Shown here piece after piece: positions 1-8,330 of a DNA stretch of 63,989 bases. How positions within the stretch are numbered: the first letter of the stretch is position 1; the number at the start of each line of letters is the position of its first letter. This stretch comes from Gammaproteobacteria bacterium (GTDB lineage: Bacteria; Pseudomonadota; Gammaproteobacteria; Steroidobacterales; Woeseiaceae). Position numbers and translations under genes: made by a program. A model generated the notes under the pieces. That model saw nothing but the letters and a program-made list of their open reading frames with translations, was not told where the DNA came from and made no database searches. Where the stretch lies: assembly GCA_018677555.1 (NCBI GenBank), contig JAHHOT010000116.1, forward strand, positions 1-63,989, given 5' to 3'.

Positions 1-2
1 CG

Positions 3-455
3 ATTGACGGCTGGCTTGATGAAATCTACCCCGCCGTGACGCACGAGTATTACCACGCCGTGAACTACCCGGATGACGGTGCGGCGCCGACGCTGCTGGA
101 CGTGCTTGTCGCAGAGGGCAGTGCGGATTCGTTCACGGCAAGGATTTATCCGGACTTTGTCCCGCAATGGACCACGGCACTATCGAGATCGGAACAGGCA
201 ACAGTCTGGCCTTTGATGAAGGCCGAGCTGCATTCGACCGACCCTGCCACGGTCGACCGCTTATTGTTCGGTGACGGCGACACCGTCCCGCGCCAGGCGG
301 GTTACACCATTGGTTTCGAGATCGTGCAGTCCTGGCTGAAGCGCCATCCGGGCCTGCCGCCGTCCGAATGGGCGCGATTTTCGCCACAAGCAATTCTCGA
401 CGGCAGTGGTTACGATCCATCCAGGTCTGCGACAGGCGGAGATCAAACCCTGTAG
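3..455 (+). CDS. DUF2268-type zinc metalloprotease, C-terminal part (cut by window edge)
   Basis: The reading frame is open from the first bases of the window, so the true start lies upstream. The translation carries HEYYH, a gluzincin-type HExxH zinc motif, about 14 residues in. The C-terminal half (GYTIGFEIVQSW, then a Pro/Trp-rich stretch ending in AILDGSGY) resembles DUF2268 predicted Zn-dependent proteases. I infer a peptidase or peptidase-like role; the N-terminus and any signal peptide cannot be seen. A GTG at 36 would make a start, but it would sit two codons before the zinc motif, so it is almost certainly internal. A REP-like palindrome overlaps the stop codon region. Confidence 0.7.
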   Translation: MDGWLDEIYPAVTHEYYHAVNYPDDGAAPTLLDVLVAEGSADSFTARIYPDFVPQWTTALSRSEQATVWPLMKAELHSTDPATVDRLLFGDGDTVPRQAGYTIGFEIVQSWLKRHPGLPPSEWARFSPQAILDGSGYDPSRSATGGDQTL

Positions 456-519
456 GAACGCCGCCCCCGGCGCGATCGTGGCGTGTCGAAAAAGTCGCGC
501 CGGGGGCGGCGCTCCTGCA
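451..519. repeat. REP-like imperfect palindrome, copy 1
   Basis: Two 25-nt arms (451-475 and 495-519) are near-perfect reverse complements of each other. The core is a GC-rich GCCGCCCCCGGCGCGA, flanked outside by TGTAGGA on the left and TCCTGCA on the right, with a 19-nt centre. A second copy with the same arm spacing lies at 3901-3969. Both copies sit directly after a stop codon. This geometry is that of REP/BIME-type repeats; an RNA made from it would fold into a strong hairpin and could stabilise 3' ends or end transcription. No RAYT transposase is visible in the window. Confidence 0.6.
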
Positions 520-580
520 ATCTTTCAATCCCCGGCGCGTTGATCCCACAAACGATCCGTCGCCACGGATCGGCACCGGC

Positions 581-1357
581 TCAAGAATGCTTTGCGACCT
601 CCGTGGCCGATGCGTCGTCGCCCGTTCCGAACAGTCGCTTCAGCGACGGAATCAGCATCGGTACCCGCTTCTTGTAGTCGCGATATTCGGGATGTGCGTT
701 CTGCAAGTCATGCTCTTCGAACTGAATAGCGACCAGCATGTAGATGCTGGTGCCGAGCGCGAATACGAGGTGCGCAACCGTCATCGTCGGGGTTGCCCAC
801 ATGACGAAGAACCAGCCGACGTAAAGCGGGTGACGCACGACGCGGTAAATCCACGGCTGCACGAACTTGAGCGGCTCGGGTTCGCGGCCGCGTGCGTAGG
901 CCCAGGTCTGCCGCAGTCCGAACAGGTCGAAATGATTGATAGCGCAGGTGCTGAACAACACCAGGCCCCAGCCGAAGGCATAGGCAGCGTGCGCAGCCCA
1001 CTGACCGGCCGGGCTCTCCAGCGACCAGATGACACCGCCCATCGGCTCCCACAGAGCGAACAGCAGGATCAGGGCCAGGCTGGAAAACAGCACATAGGTG
1101 CTGCGCTCTGCCGCCGGATGGATGATTCTGGTCCACCAGCGTTTGAAGAACGGCCGCGCCATCAGGCTGTGCTGCACGGCGAAAACGCCCAGCAAAAGCA
1201 GGTTGATGACCAGCGCTGTACCCAGCGGCGCCTGAGGCACCGAATCGATCGATTTTGGTACGATCAGATTGCCGATGAAGCCGATCGCGTATAAAAAGGT
1301 GGCGAAGAATACGGCGTAGCAAGCGAGGCCGTAGATAAAGACTGACAAGCGTTTCAT
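581..1357 (-). CDS. mddA: MddA-like methanethiol S-methyltransferase (NnrU/ICMT-fold membrane methyltransferase)
   Basis: A 258-residue integral membrane protein with about six hydrophobic segments. Its C-terminal half carries the RHPLYVGW and ATPTMTVAH motifs followed by QFEEHDL and YRDYKKRVPMLIP, which are typical of MddA and related NnrU/isoprenylcysteine methyltransferase-fold enzymes. MddA uses SAM to methylate methanethiol to dimethyl sulfide. I chose the ATG at 1357 because GGGAGAA lies 7 nt upstream and the next in-frame start upstream adds 20 residues of non-membrane sequence; the frame stays open to 1567. It is divergent from the CadC/TPR regulator with a 152-bp shared promoter region. 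Exact substrate is inferred from family resemblance; another small thiol or isoprenoid acceptor is possible. Confidence 0.7.
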   Translation of the reverse strand: MKRLSVFIYGLACYAVFFATFLYAIGFIGNLIVPKSIDSVPQAPLGTALVINLLLLGVFAVQHSLMARPFFKRWWTRIIHPAAERSTYVLFSSLALILLFALWEPMGGVIWSLESPAGQWAAHAAYAFGWGLVLFSTCAINHFDLFGLRQTWAYARGREPEPLKFVQPWIYRVVRHPLYVGWFFVMWATPTMTVAHLVFALGTSIYMLVAIQFEEHDLQNAHPEYRDYKKRVPMLIPSLKRLFGTGDDASATEVAKHS

Positions 1358-1509
1358 AAGCGGTTCTCCCGTTCGGTCGTCACGTAAGTTATTGAAAACT
1401 CGATGCTCATTGAGCATGTCCACAGTGTGGCCCGTATTTCCGGGAGAGGCGTGACCGGCAGGCGACGATCGGCTGACGTTTCGATGACCAGTGTTTTCGA
1501 GGGTTGCGG

Positions 1510-3876
1510 ATGACATCAGGCAATGGGCAGCGATACCGGTTCGGCGATTACGAGCTGAACACGGCAACCCGCCAGCTGCTGCACGCGGGCAAGTCGGTCA
1601 CGTTAGAGCCCCGCGTCTACAAGCTGCTGGCATTCCTGATCGAGCAGCGCCACCGCGCCGTCGACAAGGATGAGATCCAGGGCGCTGTATGGGCTCCCGC
1701 GATCGTGTCGGATACGGCGCTGACCCGAGCCATCATGAAAGCCCGCCGGGCGCTCGGCGACGATGCAGAAAAGCAAAGCGTCATTCGCACCGTGCACGGC
1801 CACGGCTATCAATTCGTGGCGCCGATCGCGGACGAGGACACCGCGCCACAGCCATCTGCCGAGGAACCGGCCCGGGAGCCGGTCGCCGCCGGTCATCCAT
1901 CCCGGAGCAACCTGCGCTGGCTGCTCGCTGCAGCGGTCGCTGTGCTCGCTATCGGGATCGTGTTTTTGCTGCGCACGCCGACGGCGCCCGACGGTGTACG
2001 CGTTGCCGTGCTGCCGATAATGAACGTCACCGGCGATGCCGCCCTCGACTGGGCCAAGTACGGTCTGATGGGCCTGGCAAACGAAGGCTTCGTCGACGCG
2101 GCCGAACTGAACATCGTATCGGCAGCCGACGTTGTTGGTTTTGTAGAAAACAATGACTGGGACGGCCAGCTTGACGAGCCACAATTGGCCGACAAGCTCG
2201 AGACCCTGCGCCGTGGGTACGGCGCCACTCACGTTCTCGTCAGCCAGCTCGAACAAAACGTCGGCGGCCTGCGCCTGAACTACACGCTGGTCGGTCCTGA
2301 AGGGCGGCGCCACGAGAACACGATGGTCAGTGACGATGCGCCGGCACTGGTCGAGGGCATGGTAAGAAGCGTCAGCTCAATGCTGGGCGGCAGGCGCCAC
2401 ATCGGTGCGAACGACATTGAAATCGTCGACGAAGATCCGTTCATCAACGAAGCGTACGCGCGCGGCATGAGTTTTTCGCTAGAGGGTCGCTGCGCCGAAG
2501 CCTTGCCGCTCTTCGAAGTCGTATTGGCCCGCAGCGATGACACCAACAGGGCGAAGTTCGAGTGGGCAAGCTGCGCGCGCATTCTCGGGCGTTGGCAGGA
2601 TTCCGAGACGGCCTACCGGGAAATGCTGAGTGCGCTCGAAGCCGAAACGTCGAGCAGCCTGCGGGCAGACGCTCTCGGCGGCCTCGGCGTTGTCTACCAT
2701 CGCACCGGCCGTCTGGAGGAGGCCGATGCTACCTATCGGCGGGGGCTCGACGAGGCGCTTGCAGCCAACGATCGCATTGCACAGGGCAAAATCCTGATCT
2801 CGATGGCGATACTCGCCAAAGACCGGCGCGATTTCGCTGAAGCGAGAACCTTGCTGGGCCGGGCGACGCTCGCCTATCGCGAACTCGAATGGGACGTTCT
2901 GCCCGGACAGATCTACTCGACGCTTGCCAACATCGGCATGAACGACGGCAAGCTGACCGAGGCGGAGGAGGATCTCAATAAAGCACTTGACAGCTTTCGT
3001 GCGGTCGGCGATCGCCGCAACGAGGCGATGATGCTCAACAACTACGGATTCCTTAGGCGCTTGCAGGGGCGCCACGAGGACGCCGAACCACTGCATCTGC
3101 AATCGCTCGCTATTCGACAGGACATCGGCGATCGCGTCGGCCAGGGGCGGATCTACGGCATGCTTGCCGTGCTCTATGAACATGCAGAACGCTATGCCGA
3201 TGCCCGCGATGCCGCCACGAACGCCGTGGCAATCGCGCGAGACGCGAACGACAGCCTATTCCTGGCCACAGGGCTCGCGCAGCTGGGCGCGGCAGAGCGC
3301 GGTCTCGGGAATCTGGCAGCGGCGCGCGCGGCGTTCGACGAGTCGCGCGACACGTTCATCGGCATCGAGGATTTTTCACGCGCTGCCCAGGTCGAACTGC
3401 GTCTTGCGAAGTTGGATATCGACGAAGGAGGTCTCACGGCCGCCGATCAGCGTATTCACCAGGTGCTCGATGCCGCTCTGGCAGCCGACTACCCCGAACC
3501 GGCCATCGAGGCGATGGATTATGCAGGCGACGTAGCTTTACTACGCGGCAACCCGTCAGACGCACGAAACTATTACGAACAGGCGCTGGCGCACATCGAG
3601 GATACGGGTTTCACCAGCCCCAAAACCGGTATCGCGATCAAGCTCGCGGCGCTTTACCTCGACGAGGACAAAGCGGCGGCTGCCGAGCCGTTACTCGGTT
3701 TTCTCATCGAACAGGAACAAACAGCCGAGATCTACAAACTGCGCGCACGTTTTGCACACATGACCGGCGACCATGAGCGTTCGGTGACCCTCATGGAAGC
3801 GGCCAGGGATATTGCTGGTGCTGAATGGAGCACGGATGATTCGGCAATGCTTGCGCGCTATGAGAAAAATCTTTAG
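1510..3876 (+). CDS. CadC-type winged-helix transmembrane regulator with TPR domain
   Basis: About 788 residues. Residues 5-105 form an OmpR/CadC-type winged helix (YRFGDYELN opening, later VIRTVHGHGYQF). One membrane segment near residues 135-155 (LLAAAVAVLAIGIVFLL) follows. Next comes an alpha/beta region starting RVAVLPIMNVTGD, seen in adenylate-cyclase/CadC-like TPR proteins, then a long TPR array from about residue 310 to the end. It probably binds DNA on the cytoplasmic side and senses or assembles on the other side through TPRs. ATG 1510 is preferred over TTG 1504, since GAGGG at 1499-1503 is well placed only for the ATG. The divergent methyltransferase or the downstream di-haem peroxidase could be targets; that is inference. 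Confidence 0.75.
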   Translation: MTSGNGQRYRFGDYELNTATRQLLHAGKSVTLEPRVYKLLAFLIEQRHRAVDKDEIQGAVWAPAIVSDTALTRAIMKARRALGDDAEKQSVIRTVHGHGYQFVAPIADEDTAPQPSAEEPAREPVAAGHPSRSNLRWLLAAAVAVLAIGIVFLLRTPTAPDGVRVAVLPIMNVTGDAALDWAKYGLMGLANEGFVDAAELNIVSAADVVGFVENNDWDGQLDEPQLADKLETLRRGYGATHVLVSQLEQNVGGLRLNYTLVGPEGRRHENTMVSDDAPALVEGMVRSVSSMLGGRRHIGANDIEIVDEDPFINEAYARGMSFSLEGRCAEALPLFEVVLARSDDTNRAKFEWASCARILGRWQDSETAYREMLSALEAETSSSLRADALGGLGVVYHRTGRLEEADATYRRGLDEALAANDRIAQGKILISMAILAKDRRDFAEARTLLGRATLAYRELEWDVLPGQIYSTLANIGMNDGKLTEAEEDLNKALDSFRAVGDRRNEAMMLNNYGFLRRLQGRHEDAEPLHLQSLAIRQDIGDRVGQGRIYGMLAVLYEHAERYADARDAATNAVAIARDANDSLFLATGLAQLGAAERGLGNLAAARAAFDESRDTFIGIEDFSRAAQVELRLAKLDIDEGGLTAADQRIHQVLDAALAADYPEPAIEAMDYAGDVALLRGNPSDARNYYEQALAHIEDTGFTSPKTGIAIKLAALYLDEDKAAAAEPLLGFLIEQEQTAEIYKLRARFAHMTGDHERSVTLMEAARDIAGAEWSTDDSAMLARYEKNL

Positions 3877-3900
3877 CGACGCGCGAAAAGACGAACCTAC

Positions 3901-3969
3901 TGCAGGAGCGCCGCCGCCGGCGCGACAACGATGACGCTCCAAAATCGCGCCGGGCGCGGCACTCCCGTC
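3901..3969. repeat. REP-like imperfect palindrome, copy 2
   Basis: The left arm 3901-3925 (TGCAGGAGCGCCGCCGCCGG plus CGCGA) and right arm 3945-3969 pair as an imperfect palindrome. Arm length, the 19-nt centre and the position 24 bp after a stop codon match copy 1 at 451-519, while several arm bases differ. The rest of the 312-bp gap (3877-4188) holds no gene; it contains the dyad at 4010-4025 and presumably the promoter of the next gene. Confidence 0.55.
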
Positions 3970-4009
3970 ATCGATCCGCCGTCAAGTAAAATCCCGGATC
4001 GAATATCGG

Positions 4010-4025
4010 CGTGATATTCGTCACA
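4010..4025. promoter_or_regulatory. CRP-like dyad upstream of the di-haem peroxidase gene
   Basis: The sequence CGTGATATTCGTCACA matches the CRP/CAP pattern TGTGA-N6-TCACA at 9 of 10 conserved positions and lies 164 bp before the peroxidase start codon. A similar dyad occurs at 12170-12185. No crp gene is in the window, so the regulator is inferred only from the half-sites. Confidence 0.3.
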
Positions 4026-4188
4026 ACTTGGACTGTGTCTAAATTCCACGACTTTTTCGTTCACCTGTGGAGAATAGCGGCCACGGAGCCAACCGGTCAT
4101 TCGCAGCATTCAACGTTGCGCACCCGTCGCGCGGAGCGCGACCGTCCGGTTACAGATCAAAACTCAAGAAAACAAGGACTGTTGCCCG

Positions 4189-5595
4189 ATGATGCCAACC
4201 CACTATCGATCTCTTTACGTAATTCTGACCACATTCCTGCTCGGCGCCTGCAGCGGTGACTTCGACCGTGAAGCCTATGAACAAGCCGTTGCGACGGATG
4301 CGCTGGAAAGCGCTATTGAAGCCGCGTCGGGCGGCGTCGGTATGGAATCGTTCATGTTTCCGGAGAGCGACGACCTCGCCGCTATCCCGGCAGACCCGTC
4401 GAACCCGCTGACAGCGGAGAAAGTCGCGCTTGGCCAACTGCTTTATCACGATACCGCGCTGGCCATGAATCCCAATGATCCTGCCCGCAGCGGCACTTAC
4501 AGCTGCGCCAGCTGCCACCACGCGGACGCCGGCTTCAAGGCCGGACTCCCGCAGGGAATTGCGGAAGGCGGCATCGGCTTCGGCCTGGTCGGCGAGGGCC
4601 GCGTGCTGGATGACGGCATGGACGCGGCGGCCGCCGCCGACAGCCCGCTTCGCCCGGACATTCAACCGCTGACGTCCCCGGCCACGTTGAACGTTGCGTA
4701 CCAGGAAGTGATGCTGTGGAACGGCCAGTTCGGCAATGCCGTCAACGGCATCGTGAACGCTGGCGTCGACAGCACCGCGTTGATGACGGCGGGCACGCCG
4801 AAAGCCGAGAACGTGCGCCAGCTTGCAGGTATTGAAACCCAGGCCGTCGCCGGATTAGGCGTGCACCGACTGAAAGTCGAAACAGACAGCCCGTTGCAGA
4901 CAAACACGGAATACCAGGCTCTGTTTGCCGCCGCTTTCCCGAACAGCACAGATACACTTGAAGATGCCGGAAAAGCGATCGCTGCGTACGAACGCACGCT
5001 ATTGGCTACCGAAGCACCGTTTCAACGCTGGTTGAAGGGTGACGACGAGGCCATGAGCACGCAGGAGCTTCGCGGCGCTGAGTTGTTCTTCGGCAAAGCT
5101 AATTGCGTTGCCTGCCACAACGGGCCCGCTCTGAGCTCGCGCGTCGGAGCCACCGAATCGGAAATGTTCTTCGCTATAGGATTCGCCGATTTCGATACTG
5201 CCGACCCGCGCGTGCATGGGAGGGTCGATGACGCTACCTCGAAAGGTCGCGGCGGCCTCACCGGGCTTGAATCAGACCACTACAAGTTCAAGGTTCCCCA
5301 GCTATACAACCTGACGGACACGGCCGTATTCGGCCACGGCGCATCGTTTACCTCCGTTCGCGATGTGGTTGCCTACAAGAATGCCGGCGTCCCGCAGAAG
5401 CCCCTGACCGAGGCATACCTGGATCCGTTGTTCACCCCGCTCGGGCTGACGGAGTCTGAAATCGACGACCTCACAGCATTCCTCGAGCTATCGCTCTACG
5501 ACCCGGGCCTGGATCGATATGTACCCGACGCAGTGCCGTCGGGCAATTGCTTCCCCGTCAACGACGACGCGGCCGCTGCAGACCTGGGCTGCTAG
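4189..5595 (+). CDS. Di-haem cytochrome c peroxidase / MauG-family lipoprotein
   Basis: A 468-residue protein. A lipoprotein signal with lipobox LLGAC predicts Cys at about residue 20-24 and membrane anchoring in the periplasm. Two CxxCH haem-c motifs are visible: C106-x-x-C109-H110 (SCASCHH) and C306-x-x-C309-H310 (NCVACHN), with about 200 residues between them as in bacterial CcpA/MauG proteins. Family members reduce H2O2 or carry out oxidative modification of partner proteins. A second ATG sits at 4192. The gene stands alone, with a CRP-like dyad upstream and a strong hairpin directly after the stop, so it is probably a single-gene transcript. MauG-type versus classical peroxidase activity cannot be decided from motifs alone. 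Confidence 0.85.
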   Translation: MMPTHYRSLYVILTTFLLGACSGDFDREAYEQAVATDALESAIEAASGGVGMESFMFPESDDLAAIPADPSNPLTAEKVALGQLLYHDTALAMNPNDPARSGTYSCASCHHADAGFKAGLPQGIAEGGIGFGLVGEGRVLDDGMDAAAAADSPLRPDIQPLTSPATLNVAYQEVMLWNGQFGNAVNGIVNAGVDSTALMTAGTPKAENVRQLAGIETQAVAGLGVHRLKVETDSPLQTNTEYQALFAAAFPNSTDTLEDAGKAIAAYERTLLATEAPFQRWLKGDDEAMSTQELRGAELFFGKANCVACHNGPALSSRVGATESEMFFAIGFADFDTADPRVHGRVDDATSKGRGGLTGLESDHYKFKVPQLYNLTDTAVFGHGASFTSVRDVVAYKNAGVPQKPLTEAYLDPLFTPLGLTESEIDDLTAFLELSLYDPGLDRYVPDAVPSGNCFPVNDDAAAADLGC

Positions 5596-5597
5596 CT

Positions 5598-5639
5598 AAA
5601 AGGCGATCGACCGACGAGTTCGTCGGTCGATCGCCTTTT
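5598..5639. terminator. Perfect 20-bp inverted repeat, bidirectional-type intrinsic terminator
   Basis: Left arm 5598-5617 and right arm 5620-5639 are exact reverse complements. The arms begin with AAAA and end with TTTT, so the RNA hairpin is flanked by an A tract and a U tract on either strand. It starts 2 nt after the di-haem peroxidase stop codon. This is the clearest terminator in the window. Confidence 0.85.
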
Positions 5640-5774
5640 CCACTGGATCCGAATCGGCGCACCCGTAATCTCGCCGTCGGGCACTCGCGTCTACCGCAGC
5701 ACCTCCGTTCATACTAGTATCCTCAAGGCACCCGGCAGCGGAAGCTGGCGGCATCGCGAGTCGGAGGATCGAAC

Positions 5775-7064
5775 TTGGACCAGGTTACGGCACTAATTAC
5801 AGAATACGCCGACATTGCCATCGGCTATCTTCGGCGCCCGGAATTTCTGTTCCAGATGGGTGCGATCATCGTCCTGTTTCTCCCTGCCTGGTATCTGTCG
5901 ACACGAATAGAACCGCAGCTTGAAAAACGGGTGCGGCAGATTTCGGGCATGCCGGGCCTGCTTCGCATACTGGCTGCCTTCCTGCGGCGCCTCGAGTGGT
6001 TGTTCTACCTGATCCTGCTGGGTGCCACGTACGTGGCGACCGGCGTGTTCGACTGGCCGGCGAACAACTATCTGCTCTACTCGGTGATGCTGCTTTCCGC
6101 TGCATGGTTACTGATCAACGTCGGATCGCACGCGATCCGTAGCCGTCTGATCGGCAAGCTGTTCGCCATAGTGGTCTGGTCGTTTGTCGCAGCATCGGTG
6201 CTGGGCGTCGCGGATGACATCGCGACCATGCTCGATAATCTCGGCATCAGCTTCGGCAACGTCAGACTGTCGGTTCTTCGGATCCTGCAGGCAGTCATAT
6301 TTATCAGCGGCCTGATATGGGTGGCCGTGACGGCGGGAAATTTTCTCGATCGTCGAATCCAGAACGTCGAGGAACTCACACCGTCCCTGCGCGTACTGCT
6401 GGGCAAGATCTTCCGTATCCTGTTCATTGTTCTCGCCGCGATGGTCGCGCTACAAAGCCTCAACATCAATCTTACTGCGTTGACGGTGTTGTCCGGCGCG
6501 GTTGGCGTCGGTATTGGCTTTGGCCTGCAGAAAGTCGTGTCGAACTTCATCTCGGGCATCATCATCCTGCTCGATCAGTCCATCAAACCCGGAGACACCA
6601 TTACGCTGGGTGACACCTTCGGCTGGATCCGTGAACTCCGCGCCCGCTTCGTGTCGGTGGTAACGCGCGACGGGCGCGAATACCTTATTCCGAACGAGGA
6701 TTTCATCACGACGCAGGTCGTCAACTGGTCGTTCTCCGACAAGTTTGTGCGACTCGATGTGCCGTTCGGGGTCTCGTATGACTCGAACCCGCACGAGGTC
6801 AGCCGGATGGCCATCGAGGCGGCGGCCGGCGTCGACCGGGTCGACGCCGCGAACAAACGACCCGTTTGCTGGATGACGGAGTTCGGCGATTCATCGCTCA
6901 ACTTCGTGTTGCGTTTCTGGATCGACGACCCGCAGGACGGATTGACGAATATTCGCGGTAAAGTATTGCTGGCGCTCTGGGATACCTTCAAGGACAACGG
7001 CGTTTCGATACCGTTTCCGCATCGCGAAGTCATCATGCGTACGCCGGTCACAATCGCGGATTGA
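5775..7064 (+). CDS. MscS-family mechanosensitive ion channel
   Basis: A 429-residue inner-membrane protein with several hydrophobic helices in the N-terminal 250 residues. The Gly/Ala-rich pore helix region (SGAVGVGIGFGLQKVVSNF, about residues 238-256) and the following MscS beta domain (SIKPGDTI, then GRIREL-like GWIREL, then YLIPNEDF) are diagnostic. MscS channels open on membrane tension and release solutes on hypo-osmotic shock. The start is TTG at 5775 with GGAGGA 6 nt upstream. It stands alone after the strong terminator at 5598-5639. Trehalose genes further along the window suggest an osmolyte-using organism, which fits, but no direct link is visible. Confidence 0.9.
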   Translation: MDQVTALITEYADIAIGYLRRPEFLFQMGAIIVLFLPAWYLSTRIEPQLEKRVRQISGMPGLLRILAAFLRRLEWLFYLILLGATYVATGVFDWPANNYLLYSVMLLSAAWLLINVGSHAIRSRLIGKLFAIVVWSFVAASVLGVADDIATMLDNLGISFGNVRLSVLRILQAVIFISGLIWVAVTAGNFLDRRIQNVEELTPSLRVLLGKIFRILFIVLAAMVALQSLNINLTALTVLSGAVGVGIGFGLQKVVSNFISGIIILLDQSIKPGDTITLGDTFGWIRELRARFVSVVTRDGREYLIPNEDFITTQVVNWSFSDKFVRLDVPFGVSYDSNPHEVSRMAIEAAAGVDRVDAANKRPVCWMTEFGDSSLNFVLRFWIDDPQDGLTNIRGKVLLALWDTFKDNGVSIPFPHREVIMRTPVTIAD

Positions 7065-7180
7065 TCAATCGCAGGGATCGCGGCGGGCGCACTGCTGCTA
7101 CAGGTCAGAAGCGAAATCTCCGCTGCAAAGCCGATTTACTCTAGAATCTGCGAACGTACCGGACCATTGAGAGAGCGCCG

Positions 7181-7639
7181 TTGAATTCGCTGCTGAAATC
7201 CATGATTCTGATTACAGCGATCACAGCATGTGGTGACTCGCCAAGCGCTCCGAAACCATCTTCCCTTGACGCAGCGTTGCAGGCAACGGCCGACGCAGAG
7301 CAACTCCAGATCACGGATATCTCGGTTCCATTCGAGCGCCTGGCGCAAGCTCCGGCGCAGCTGCAAACCCTGAACCGCGCAATCGAAAAAGGTCCTGCTG
7401 CTGTGTACGTTATGCGCTACTTCGACGATACATTGCGCCACACACTCCACGTATTCGTGATCGGTGATACGAAGCGCGTTTACGTCAGGCTATCGGCCGC
7501 ACCGTACGAAGATGTCACGCGGGAACAACATGACATCCACACGGCTCGCTACGAAGAAAAAGAAAAATCGTTGATACTGGAAACGCCGGCCGGTGTCATT
7601 CGCCTGGGGCCGCAAGATGTCACGCCTGTTGGCGCCTGA
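7181..7639 (+). CDS. Small putative lipoprotein, unknown function
   Basis: A 152-residue protein with a short hydrophobic N-terminus ending in a plausible lipobox (ITAC, Cys 17). The mature part is mixed alpha/beta with no family I recognise. It alternates charged and hydrophobic residues in the C-terminal half (HVFVIGDTKRVYVRL; SLILETPAGVIRL), which suggests a small beta-sandwich. The start is TTG at 7181 with GAGAGAG upstream; ATG 7202 is an alternative that shortens the signal. It converges on the HD hydrolase gene with a 21-bp gap. Confidence 0.6.
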   Translation: MNSLLKSMILITAITACGDSPSAPKPSSLDAALQATADAEQLQITDISVPFERLAQAPAQLQTLNRAIEKGPAAVYVMRYFDDTLRHTLHVFVIGDTKRVYVRLSAAPYEDVTREQHDIHTARYEEKEKSLILETPAGVIRLGPQDVTPVGA

Positions 7640-7660
7640 AGCGGTGCGAACGGTTGCGGG

Positions 7661-8221
7661 CTAGACTTCCTTCTTCAGTCGAGCCTTGCTCGCCGCGACG
7701 CACTCGTCAAAGTGTTGCTCCAACCCTGCATTGATGCCGCGACAACCGGCAACCACCGCCTCCGCCCACTCGAAATATTCCTTGCGACGAGCCTCATCCC
7801 AATTGGCAGGCGGTTTCGAACCGACATCTCGAACGTTGCAGGTCTTGTCCGCGATCTTAATCAGCTTGGCGCTGTCAGACAGCTGCGGTGTGTGTTCGAC
7901 CTGCAGCCGCTTGCGCTCGCGCTTGGGCAGCGACTTGTCGTCGGTCACCTCCGATACGACCTCGGCAACAGCATCGCCAAACAGCGCTTCCAGGTCAGCC
8001 CTGGTGGTATCGGTATCTTCTATCGTGTCGTGAAGAATGGCGGCCATCAGCGTCGTCAGGTCGTCGACCTGGCCATACGTCGCCAACACCTCTGCCACCT
8101 GGATTGGATGGTTGATATAGGGAGAGGCTTCGACGCCTTTTCGCCGCTGGTCGCGATGCTTCTCCGCGGCAAATTCGAGCGCCTTGAGCAGATTCAGGGC
8201 GTATTCATGCCTGCCAGCCAT
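7661..8221 (-). CDS. MESH1-like HD-domain phosphohydrolase (SpoT hydrolase-type fold)
   Basis: A 186-residue protein matching the stand-alone hydrolase domain of RelA/SpoT homologues. Visible marks are the early PYINHPIQVA segment, the HD metal pair in LHDTIEDTD, and a following EVTDDKSLPKRERKR basic helix. Family members such as animal MESH1 hydrolyse (p)ppGpp or NADPH; some bacterial relatives are annotated only as HD hydrolases. No synthetase domain is present, and length agrees with a single HD domain. It is a single gene, convergent with the preceding lipoprotein gene. Substrate is inferred. Confidence 0.8.
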   Translation of the reverse strand: MAGRHEYALNLLKALEFAAEKHRDQRRKGVEASPYINHPIQVAEVLATYGQVDDLTTLMAAILHDTIEDTDTTRADLEALFGDAVAEVVSEVTDDKSLPKRERKRLQVEHTPQLSDSAKLIKIADKTCNVRDVGSKPPANWDEARRKEYFEWAEAVVAGCRGINAGLEQHFDECVAASKARLKKEV

Positions 8222-8330
8222 TCGACGGGTCCTTGTGATTTCGCTCGGAAACCCGATTTTGCCCTTATTCGGCCCCGGCGTTAACCCGCAGCATCAAGCG
8301 CTAGCCACCGAGGCTGGCCAACGCTGATCG

